Shown here: one piece after another, positions 20,258 to 29,740 of the stretch
Numbering within the stretch: the stretch's first letter is position 1
How the letters are laid out: the number at the start of each line of letters is the position of its first letter
Assembly (NCBI GenBank): GCA_013365365.1
Contig: JABVXU010000634.1
Location: forward strand, 1-29,740
Source of the DNA: Cruorifilaria tuberocauda
Taxonomy: Eukaryota; Nematoda; Chromadorea; Rhabditida; Onchocercidae
DNA length: 29,740 nt
Direction: 5' to 3'
Notes under the pieces: model-generated
What the model was told of the DNA's origin: nothing
The model's database searches: none
The model's input: the letters and a program-made list of their open reading frames with translations, nothing else
Made by a program: the position numbers and the translations under genes

Positions 20258-21806
20258 ATGCTTAATAGTACCAACACATGGGAGTTACCTGTATCAGAAG
20301 TTGCTAAAAGCACAGTAAATCCAATTCGACAAATTTGCGACTCTCTACTTGTGGCATCAAATACGAAAAAACCATTACTTAAAATGAACCTTGGAGATCC
20401 GACTGTTTCCGGCGCATTACCTGTATGTTCCGCTGCGATCGAGGCTATCAATGAAGCATTAACTAGTCGCAAATATGAAAGTTATGGACCCGCCGTTGGT
20501 AACTTACCATTATCATTCATAATCAATTACCTGAATTGTCTGCCATTTGTTTTTTAAGCTGATGCATTAATTGGAATGGAAAAACTTTCGAAATTTTATA
20601 AATGATATTTAGATCTAACCGAGATTGAAATCTTCTGTTTCTATTTTCAGGGATTCTGGAAGCTCGAGAAGCTATAGCTCGACACTTCACACATCCTGAA
20701 GCACCAGTTACCGCGGATTCCGTTCTGTTAACCAGCGGTTGCTCGCATGCCATTGAAATGTCCATCGAGGCGTTAGCAAATCCGGGCGATAATATTCTTG
20801 TACCAGCACCTGGCTTTCCCTTATATTCAACTCTTATTAAATCTTCAAACATTGAAGTGTGTTTGTCTGAAAATTTCAAGATCTGAAATATTAAAAGATT
20901 ATAAAATTAAGAAAAAAGGATTGAAGCGTGTTCATTTGAGTGATCTGAAAGTGTTGAACGAATAGGTAGGTGATCATTATCTGATTCAAAGCGTACATAT
21001 TTCAGAGTCGTTATTACCATTTCGATGTGTTGAACGGCTCCCAACTGGATCTAGCTCGACTGAAATCTTTGATTGATAAAAGGACTCGGGCCATTATCGT
21101 CAATAACCCTCCAAATCCGTCCGGCATAGTTATCAGCAAAAGTCTGCTGGAATCGATATTACAAATAGCCTATGAAAAACGAATCCCTATAATTGCTGAT
21201 GAAGTTTATGGTACGATGACTTACAATGGAGCTAAGTTTCATCCGATAGCAACTTTGAAGCCAAAAGTGCCAATACTTACTTGTGACGGTATTGCCAAGC
21301 GGTATCTTTTGCCGGGATGGCGGCTTGGTTGGATCATTATCCACGATCGATATGCTGCATTTGAATCTATTCGGGACGGTTTGATAGCACTAACTCAGAA
21401 AATCGTCGGTCCCTGCGTGTTGATCCAAGGTGCACTTCCACGTATCTTACAATCAACCAATACTGGTTTTTTCCAACAGGTGAACAGCATCATTTACTAC
21501 AATGCAAGCATTATATGTGAAAGCCTCAGAGAAGTACCGGGCTTGCATCCTCTCACACCTAATGGGACAATGTACATGATGGTGGCCATCGACGAACAGA
21601 TATATGGAGGAGACCAAGTTTTCGTTCGTGATTTACTTGTGGAAGAAAATGTCATCTGTCTTCCAGGTAGTGTTTTCCATTGTCCTGGTTGGTTTCGTTT
21701 AGTACTTACCTGCAGCGAGCACGACACTCGTGAAGCTTGCGCCCGCATTGTGCAATTTTGTTTACGGCGGTATTCACACACCTTGGATCATGGAATCATT
21801 ACTTGA
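20258..21806 (+). CDS. tatn-1: Tyrosine aminotransferase, PLP-dependent (TATN-1/TAT family), 3 exons
   Basis: Transfers the amino group of tyrosine to 2-oxoglutarate, giving 4-hydroxyphenylpyruvate and glutamate, the first step of tyrosine breakdown; fold-type I, probably cytosolic. Exons: 20258-20498, 20651-20856, 21006-21806 (1248 bases, 415 residues); junctions are phase 1 and phase 0, with GT donors and CAG acceptors. Residues 16-26 carry the TAT-like NPIRQI segment, then LGDPTVSGALP, SYGPAVG and TSGCSHAIEM. The N-P-P-N-P loop has Asn183, ADEVYG has Asp214 and Tyr217, the Schiff-base lysine is Lys247 in CDGIAKRYLLPGWRLGW, and the substrate-carboxylate arginine is Arg380 in FRLVLT. All key residues are intact. 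It is shorter at the N terminus than the human enzyme (454 residues), whose extension is poorly conserved. The start is the first ATG after a good acceptor at 20239; the frame is open back to that acceptor, so a short upstream coding exon cannot be excluded. Confidence 0.95.
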
Positions 21807-22462
21807 TACTTTCATCCATCATATCACTCATGATCTCCACTGTTGAAGTTTACCATACTCTTATCATCCTGCTATAGCTTTAAAAGCGCAAACTTCTCCT
21901 AGAATTATTACAATATTACATAGCAATTAGAAAATGCATCGAAGCGATTCACCAGTAGATAGGTGAAGGATGATCGATTATGTACTTAGACTGCTACCCT
22001 GGATTTGAATTTTCCCACTCTCCAAATTTCCATACGTTAAAGCAGCAGTAGTAGATAAGTGATCTGGAACATTGTTTCCTGCGTTGCGGTAAACTGTAAG
22101 CTAAAGACGGTCAAGAATGAACCATTTCTTCCATTCCAATGAACGATTGATAGTTACAAATCCGAAGATGCGCTAAAACATAGAAAAATGATTGCCATCT
22201 TTCGCTTGCTTTGTTTCAATTCTCTTTCTTTCATTTCTGCTGTGTTTATCATTTTTCTTCTTCAAATGATATGAGGTAACTCATGAAACGTTGTTTTATT
22301 CATAAGACAGTGTCCGCAGAGAAATGTTTCAGGTAAATGCACCTTCATTCCACTACACAACATTGTGTTTATCTTTTGATGTACATCATTGATAATCTGA
22401 TGGAAAAAATAATCAGTTGAAGGAAGGATCCTAAAGATATCGGAAACCGTTCCGCTTAAAGC

Positions 22463-22468
22463 AATAAA
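22463..22468 (+). terminator. Candidate poly(A) signal of the aminotransferase gene
   Basis: AATAAA lies about 660 bases after the stop codon and is the first canonical hexamer I see downstream. That makes a long 3' UTR for a nematode, so a non-canonical closer signal is quite possible. Confidence 0.3.
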
Positions 22469-24538
22469 TTTATTTTAAATGTTCTCAAATACCAATTAAA
22501 ATTTCTTACACGGCTTAAGTGATAACCTCTTGTACATTAGAGAGCAAATATTCGTGAAAATGTCTTCAGATAATCCTGCCTATGTTTTTTTTAATTCTTT
22601 CGCAAATAATAAAATCATGAACTAAATAGGATAAAAAATTTCAACTTGCACTGATGGATGAGTTGCACTTTCGAAAAGGGGTATGATACGAATCGCACAA
22701 AAAATTTCTTACAATCGAGTGACTGCAGCAACCCGAATCTTTTTGAAGCTTCTAGAGATGCATTCTGTCGGACGTCAGATGTCATGATGAGCGTAAGAGG
22801 TCATAGAAGAAACAATTATTATTATTTTTCATATGCTTGTTTAGATGTTTCGCAGCAATACTTCTTAATAAAATATTTCTATGATTGTTGGGGTAATGAA
22901 GCGTTAATCCAACAGTATAGAAATAGTCTTAGCTAAGATCATTTAGACAGTTGAAAATGAACCTTGAACGAGAAATAGTTTGTTGGTAAGAGAACTGTGA
23001 AAATTACTTTAGATATATGCGTTCGTAAGGTCAAATGAATAGACTTATTTATTTTTTGTCGGTTTGAACATACCTTCAATGATCTGATGATAAGGAACAA
23101 CGGTAACTAAGGTTTTTTAGTTTCAAGCAATTCAAAAAAGTGTTTAAATCAAATACTGGTACGGTTAAACTGTTTGAGTAAGTCACATGCCACACTGGTT
23201 AAAAAACTTGAGAAGTGGTAGTAACTTTTCTTTCACTGAGTTGAGGTCGAGAGAAAAATATTTTCACATATGTACATATATTCCACTTATTTATTCATTT
23301 ATAATTATTTATCATTGCTTCATTTTTTTCTTCCTTGCTAAGAAGAAACAAGAAAGAACATAGTGAAATTATGATAATGTCAGACATAAGACCAAAGAGA
23401 ATAACAGGACAAGACAATATAATATCATCCATTTTCAGAGACAGAAAAATAGTGTTGAAATAAAATGAAATTAGCTATGTTGTGAATTATGGCAAAAATG
23501 ATGGTTCAACATCATTGACGTAGGGATGAAGAAAAAAAAATTAGCCAATATCTAAAGTTCATGATAAGCTTGAGTGATAAGTCGTGGTTTCCTGCTTCAA
23601 AATTGAATAAAATTCAATTTCAGAAGCAAATGAACAAATAATATGAGCTATCATAAGCTGGGTGTCAGTAACTTGAGAATTGTTTCTCTGATAGAGATCA
23701 GCTAGAAATTTGGACACTATTAAGTATGAAAAGTGAACATATAAAAGAACATATATATAAATGATTTAACGTCTTATGTCCTTGAATGAGCGAAAGCAAG
23801 GAGATCAGAGATAAATTCCGCACTTTCATAGCAATTAGAAGTATGAATTAGTCGTAGCTATCTGAAATTTCATTCTTATCCTGGTTAAGGCAATTATAGA
23901 GATCAACATCGTCGCGCAGAATCAACCTGAGCTGTAGAGCACCGGACAGAAGTTCATTTGAGTTATAGTTATAGTCATCTGATCCGGCTCCTGTAGTTGG
24001 GAACTCTGATACTGTTGATCAAAGAGCAGTTGAAATGAAGCATAGTCATTAGTCTAATGGTAGATTAGAAGAAACATACGGCAATCTGGTATGCAGCATA
24101 TTTCGTCTGCTTCAGAAGAGACTTTCCACTTTTCGGATCAAGCAGAAGCTCCATGCAATAGACGAAGCTTACACTGGTTAAGCAATAATTGAATGTCATT
24201 GACGCACACTTCGAAGAAAGAAGATAGTTTGGTTTAAAGAAAGATTGTGTAAGCTAACTAATTATGATGAATGTTCAAAATAAGAGTTTCTTGTTGATCT
24301 GATTCCGCTGTGCTTCACATTTCATTGCTGAACGAATCTTTGCGAACCTGAACGAACACGAATTTCAATTGGTGTAAGGATAACAATTCCTTATTCTCGT
24401 ATCACACAGCTGTTAATGTCAATGTGATTTAAAAAGTACTTTAAACTGATAATGATTTTCTGCCATTTTGAATGAAAACAATCTAAATTTATGGAACGGC
24501 GTGAAAGACTATAAAAGGATAACTACCGTTGTTGCTGT
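22469..24538. other. Intergenic stretch downstream of the aminotransferase
   Basis: A 92-codon plus-strand frame at 22658-22936 has no recognisable motif. Short open stretches next to splice-like signals (for example 23130-23188 with a GTAAGT donor, and 24070-24176) might be exons of the candidate at 24602, but none links with confidence. Confidence 0.45.
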
Positions 24539-24601
24539 GAACTACTCCTTGTATCGCAGTAATCATTCATTATTTTAACTGTAATATTTGTTTACACTTA
24601 G

Positions 24602-24883
24602 AAGAATGTAATGCCATCACTGTTGCTTTTCGGTCTATGGACCAATGTGCCACTCATGAAATTAATATAAAGTATGATGATGATTCACTGTCCGTATCCT
24701 TCGTTTTGCATTCTCAAACCGTTCCAGAATTCAAGCAAGTTACCACCTTCCTCTTCCATACTGTTTTCTCTCCCTTTCATCTGCCTAGAATTGATTACCG
24801 TTTTATAGATCAATGAGTTTCACCTTCAGTTTAGTATCATCTTGGTCGAGCAACAGCAATCCAGCATTATTGCAACGTTTTGA
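24602..24883 (+). CDS. Possible partial gene (two joined exons), unidentified
   Basis: An open frame runs without a stop from about 24539 to 24816. Taking an acceptor at 24601, an exon 24602-24738 (FRSMDQCATHEINIKY, SLSVSFVLHS, ending PEFKQ) splices in phase across a 70-base interval to 24809-24883 (INEFHLQFSIILVEQQQ) and then reaches TGATGA. The alternating polar and hydrophobic pattern suggests beta strands. A second open frame overlaps the last exon (from ATG 24814), and an acidic-basic helical stretch lies at about 24980-25070 in a different frame, so this may be a broken gene. No start exon was found upstream. I looked for checkpoint-clamp (Rad9-like) similarity because of the FRS and strand pattern but could not establish it. 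Confidence 0.2.
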
Positions 24884-24989
24884 TGACGCTTCTTATTTGC
24901 AACGTCAACAGCACCTAGAAATAAGGTCTGGTCATTTTCAATGTAATGCTATCTACTTTCATTCGAGTATTTTTCAAGGCAATGCAAGA

Positions 24990-26180
24990 TGAAAGCACAA
25001 AGATGTCGTCAGCGCAGAAATTGGCTGTGGAAGAGAAGAACTACGGTGTGAAAGGTCATCTCTCTGAGAAATCAAATCTGCCAATTACAATACGAATAAT
25101 GCAGATTTGTAGAAAATGACCGCTTACACTGTTGCATATGAGTTAGCACTAATAACAGAAAAGTGAGGAAAACATTAATACTGTCATATTCTATCATTAA
25201 ATTTTGAAGTATTGTATGTTCACTGAATCGCTTTCAGTGTTAAAGTGTTAAGCAGCAATGCGCACGTTGATGAAGTTCGCCTTAGATTTCTGGTTTTCAG
25301 TAATATTGTCCTAGCAGTTTGAACCAATCACATTTCTATCCACCTGAGTCATTAAGATAATTACGAAGGTCAGATCTGCGTGCGTTTGGAAGGACTGGTG
25401 ATATCTCGCGTTCCGTTTAAGCTGAAATATTATCCAGCTTAAGAGCTCATAAGATATTCAATTTCGTTACTGAAGTTACTGATTACCAAGCATTGGTTGT
25501 AGAAGGTGTGATTGTCTTATCTTCAAATGATGGCATGTGACACTGATGACGTTAGCGGTTGGTCATCTTAATTCAATTCTTATTTTCTCAGATTAATTTT
25601 TTGCTGGTTTAATCCTTATCAGTAAAACTGGTTCACATGAATTGGTTCATAAATGTAGCTTAGATTCATATCAAAAATAAAGTGCCATATCAAATTCTAC
25701 ATATAAGGAATTCAATCGGTCATATCATATTACTTCGTTTTATTATATTAGTCATATTTTCATGGGAATTATTGAAATTTAAACCGTATGAATGCTTTCC
25801 CAGAAAATGATCTCGAGACTTCAAAATTTTGTTTTATTGATGGCATTTGGGTACTTCTGTGGGTTTATGACATTTACATTTAATTCCAGTCACTAATTTA
25901 ACAGTTTACAAAATGCACAAGAAGGTTTACTCTTGGTTCAGTATACTTATCGCATGGATCAATTTTTATTTAGAAGTGACTATTTTCCAATATCTAGCAT
26001 TTCTAATACCCGAATGTACTGTTTTTACATTTAATGTGTTTCCAAGTTATGTATCATTTGAGTTCGTTATTTTCAAAATTTTTACACTTTTTTGAGAATG
26101 AAATTCAAATTTGAAGTCATCAAATAGTTATCATCATAGACTGATAGAAAATGCAGAAGGTGGTTGTGACAGCGAATCAT
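24990..26180. other. Intergenic stretch
   Basis: Apart from the coding-like helical stretch near 24980-25070 noted with its neighbour, I see only very A+T-rich sequence and a hydrophobic 60-codon frame (25913-26095) typical of poly-T-rich translation. Confidence 0.5.
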
Positions 26181-26283
26181 CTAATGAAAGTAGAAAACGA
26201 CAAAGTGAATTTTGTAAAGTAGAAGTATGATTGATGCACGGTGTTTAGCTGCCAGATAAATTAAGAAGAGCATAAATTTGAAA

Positions 26284-26490
26284 TCACTGATAGTCTTCGT
26301 GATAAATTTGATTGTGAGAGTACCAAAACGGTTTTCCACCCTTTGGCTTCTCAACAGAGATGGCTTCTCTCCGTTGGAACTGACTATTCCACCAATGGTC
26401 AATATTTCTATATGGGAATTGATCATCGAAACTCATCAGAAAATAGAGAATTAAAATAATCATTGATACAAAAATTAATAAAATGAACAT
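26284..26490 (-). CDS. Candidate small membrane or secreted protein, unidentified
   Basis: Sixty-eight residues from an ATG on the minus strand. Residues 1-19 are strongly hydrophobic (FILLIFVSMIILILYFL), as in a signal peptide or anchor. The rest is polar and rich in Trp, Tyr, His and Gln (DHWWNSQFQRR, KPFWYSHNQIYHEDY), a composition unlike random A+T-rich translation. The frame is open upstream to an acceptor-like CAG next to LDERNILSVF, so this could be the last exon of a longer gene lying at higher coordinates; an out-of-frame ATG in that stretch argues against a simple trans-spliced start at 26490. An overlapping minus-strand frame (26181-26426) is the alternative. Confidence 0.3.
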   Translation of the reverse strand: MFILLIFVSMIILILYFLMSFDDQFPYRNIDHWWNSQFQRREAISVEKPKGGKPFWYSHNQIYHEDYQ

Positions 26491-29400
26491 GATAAATACC
26501 GAAAGGATATTTCGCTCATCTAACTGATCAATTATTATTGATCAAGCATGTTTTTGCTTCAAAATGACAAATTTGAACGGGCTTTTTTTTCTCGACACTC
26601 GTTTTCTAAAGTTCTGGAGCTCTCAACATTTAGCGGGTTCAGAGGTTATCAAAGAATGATGTGAAGTGAAATGTACTACTGTAACAACTTCCCGCTTCTT
26701 CAGTATCTCTTCAGATAAATCTATTTAAGTTTGTTCCAGCAGACTTTTGCTATTTCAAATTCAATTCAATTTTTATCCATTTAATGATACCTGAAATATT
26801 TTTCTGGCCACTCACTCTAAAATTTGCTTTCTTCACTCTATTCATCAGATGCTGTGGAATTTTTTCGCTTCACCACGTTTTTTAGGGAGATGTTTCTTTT
26901 GACGCAATATTCGATAGAGAGTTTCACAATATTTAGTTAACGATAATAGAGTCGATAACTTGATAGGTTTTTCTACCCGTTAATTCGGACGAACATACTT
27001 CGAGACTATTTGTTAAGTAGTAGTTCTAAAAAAGATTTGCTTAGCGACAGTAGTGTAGCATAGCAATGAAATATTTTTTTGTTAGTGAATATAACATGAT
27101 AAGAAGTTAAAGTCGAGGTCGAAGTACTCAAAGACGTTATTTATACTTTTGCATTATGCAATAAAATATATGCAAAAAATTGTCTTGGAGGCACCACAAA
27201 TGATCGACTGTTGGCTCAGACACAAACAGAATATATTTGTTTTTGAAGTTAATTTAGCTTTCCTGATGAAAAACTGCTCCCCTCTCAACAAATAACCACA
27301 TTATCGCAGTACTCAATATCCAGTGATGTAGAATCCACCGAACAGGATTCGTGTTTTGTTGTACTCATCACAGAACACAAGGAATTAATCGAATTTGCCT
27401 TTAGATTGCGTTCATATCGATATTTTTACTATAATAGCATGAATTTTAGGAAGAAAAGGTTACTTCTCATTTGCGACGCTTATGAATTACCGTAAACAGC
27501 GCAGTTGGCTCCCTTATCCACTCTTGTAACTTCCTAGCACTCTCTTATTTTACCTTCATCAGTCTTCAGTTCATATTTCTGACATGTGTGGCACTGCTGT
27601 CTCTTCTATTATACAACTTTGCTGAATGAATTAGATTTTACGTGGAATATTATGTGATTGTGGGCAGACCACTGATTGCTGAGAACGAAGATTGGTTTGT
27701 ATAAGCCAGTGTGAAATCTTGTCTTCAGCATTATTCTCAAGATCGAAAGCCACTATACCAGTGTTACAGTTTGAATGTCACCTGGAAATTTGGTTGTTAG
27801 GAAGAGGCATATTTTACTCCAAGTACAGATGCTCCAAGATTCATTTGATTCATTTGACTACTCACTGTGAATGTCTGAACTGTTGATTGGTGACAGAAGA
27901 GCAAAGAGCTGGGAAAACAAAAACTGATGACAAACAGGTGTGTGATGCGACAATAAATGTGCCGATGACGAATTTGGTTTGTGATCGCTTCGCGTTTACT
28001 TCGTTAGCTCATCACGTGAGAGGATCATGTTCATGGAGATGATTGATCGCTTTCTGTTTTTGTTCCTCACGATTCTCCTTTATTTTTAATCACCCATTTA
28101 AATGCATCGCTGTATTACCGGCTGAACTACTCAACTCAATGATTCACCAAAATCAATTCGAAGTATATACCCAAAAATTGTCTAAGATCTCAACGTAGAG
28201 CATTGCTTTTCCAATCCCTTATTTATTTTCTGTCTTCTTTCTCGTAGCACACGCTGTTTAACCTTATCATACACAGTACAAACAAAATACCCATTCTCCC
28301 ATTCCCATTTGTTTTAGCTGTTTGTGATCTAAAAGAGTAGAAGTGAGTGTTCGATCTGTCAACCGTTATTAGCCCATAACTATTCTTCTTCTGTTGACCT
28401 TAAATAATAGCAGGTTAATTAATCATATTCAGTCGTCACCACCATCGCCATCAATTCACCACTGAAGAGTGGAATTGCTGAAGAGACTGAAGAGTGGAAA
28501 GTTATGCTGAAACAGTCATTTTGAAGCGTGCATCAGTGCACTTGTCATCAAGAATTTGCAGAATAAAATGAATTAAGAGGAAATGGTGTAAGACATACTA
28601 ATTAATCAATCAAAAGGTCTGATGCAATATTTGAGTCACGTCCAAATGTGAACAAATCATCAAATGTATCGAAATTTGCGAGTAACTCAACTTACTATCA
28701 TAGAATTTGGAACACACACCAGCATTTTTCCTTATTTGAAGCTAGAAATTTCATCTTCAGTTTTGTTTGTCGAAACGTTTTTCTGAAGACACGAAAGACG
28801 CTGCTATCTTTGATACTAGTAAGATAAAGTTACGAATTTGAGGATTATCGGCTTATTGTCACAAATCCTTTGCGACATATTGTCTGCATCATTTAACCGA
28901 TGGTAACGAATGGTAAATCTCCCAAGCTGACAACAAACGTTCATCCATCTCGATGCTCTTCTTACCGCCTTTGATGATGAATGGATGTGAAGAGATGATG
29001 AAAATTTATAGATTATGCATGTCACTTGCAAATTGTTGAATTTATCATCAACTGATATTAGCTAGTTTGTGATATAGATACAGTCCAATGTGGTTTTTAA
29101 TACCGAAATGAAACAATCATCTATTCGGAAGGCCGTTGCAACCTTCAACAAGCAGCAATGAGAGAGGTCATTTCATGAAGTTAGTCGTCTTTCTATTTAC
29201 GGAAGAACAGAAAGCATTGCTGATATTGGCGCCGTTATCTCCTTCACCTAGGTGACCACTTGATAAAAATTTGAACACTTCACTATTATCTTATTTCATA
29301 CACGTTGTCGTGCCCCACAAACATTCGTTCACGGCAACAGAATAACAGAGAATGTGTAGAGAGGTGAAGGAAAAATGATAGTACCGTCCAGAAAATCGAA

Positions 29401-29640
29401 AATCCTCTGAACGCTTTCACCGCTCCCTCGCTTTCCTGTTCCTTCCATCCCAACTTTTGCTTTTTGATGACTGCACTCATCGGTTGATTACTGTTACTTA
29501 CATTTATGTCACGTTACTCCCACATCCCAAGAACGCTAAATACATGTAACAAAAGTTTTCTTCTGAGCATTCTCATGTATATTAAGGGAAGTGATTGGAA
29601 AGACAGAACAAATGGCTAAAAATCCGAGAGACCAATAATC
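26491..29640. other. Intergenic stretch at the right end
   Basis: No supported gene. On the minus strand about 26860-26980 is an open, basic stretch (YCETLYRILRQKKHLPKKRG) that could be an exon upstream of the 26284-26490 candidate. Other frames (27692-27886 plus; 28816-29031 and 29286-29480 minus) show no known motif. Confidence 0.45.
28462..28499. repeat. Short tandem repeat of CTGAAGAGTGGAA
   Basis: A 13-base unit occurs at 28462-28474 and 28487-28499, with a partial copy (CTGAAGAGA) between them at 28478-28486. One plus-strand frame through it is open for about 30 codons to a TGA, but nothing shows it is coding. Confidence 0.75.
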
Positions 29641-29734
29641 GGTCAGTCTTTCAATCAGTCGATCAGTTGATCAGTCATTAGCCATTCATTCAACAGGTTA
29701 GTGAATCAGTCTGCTAGTCGCGAGAAATCAGTCA
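29641..29734. repeat. AATCAGTC-type octamer repeat
   Basis: Octamers related to (A/G)ATCAGT(C/T) are contiguous or nearly so at 29641-29648, 29653-29660, 29661-29668 and 29669-29676. Two more AATCAGTC copies lie at 29704-29711 and 29726-29733. The array may continue beyond the window. Confidence 0.8.
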
Positions 29735-29740
29735 GCAGAG

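Noticed and set aside
21497..21781. Minus-strand 94-codon frame inside aminotransferase exon 3
   Set aside because: It is antisense to a clearly conserved enzyme exon, with no independent evidence.

Overview
This is a eukaryotic window, most likely from a nematode. It is strongly A+T rich (about two thirds by eye), its genes are split by introns of about 80 to 2000 bases with short TTTCAG/TTACAG acceptors, and both confident genes read as nematode-type proteins. The introns are long for a Caenorhabditis genome and closer to a filarial or other spirurid nematode, but the sequence alone does not fix the species. I see no bacterial genes, tRNA, rRNA, CRISPR array or recognisable transposon.

Two genes are secure, both on the plus strand. 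(1) Positions 7673-16337 hold a complete COE/EBF transcription factor, the orthologue of C. elegans unc-3, in 13 exons. All 12 intron junctions keep frame and give 503 residues: COE DNA-binding domain with zinc knuckle, IPT domain, helix-loop-helix, and a Ser/Ala-rich C-terminal region. Intron 11 appears to use a GC donor. (2) Positions 20258-21806 hold a three-exon tyrosine aminotransferase (tatn-1/TAT type), 415 residues, with every key PLP-fold residue I looked for.

Layout. Positions 1-6650 hold no convincing gene, only a promoter-like TATA/CCAAT/initiator cluster at the left end, a dispersed 21-base direct repeat and small open frames. Positions 6650-7670 are the purine-rich, CA-repeat-bearing region just upstream of unc-3. 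Positions 7673-16520 are unc-3 and its likely poly(A) signal, followed by a GATATAAA-type simple repeat. Positions 17580-19930 hold several gene-like blocks (possible signal or membrane segment, in-frame exon chains, one good 54-base intron) that could be one or two small undescribed genes or decayed copies. Positions 20240-22470 are the aminotransferase and its UTRs. Positions 22470-29740 are mostly featureless, with weak coding candidates at 24602-24883 (plus) and 26284-26490 (minus) and an octamer repeat at the right end.

The two known genes are not functionally linked: one specifies neuron identity in the nucleus, the other degrades tyrosine. Both orthologues lie on the C. elegans X chromosome as I recall, so their nearness here probably reflects ancient X-element linkage. 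No exotic system is evident. The best leads for something undescribed are the gene-like blocks between the two genes.
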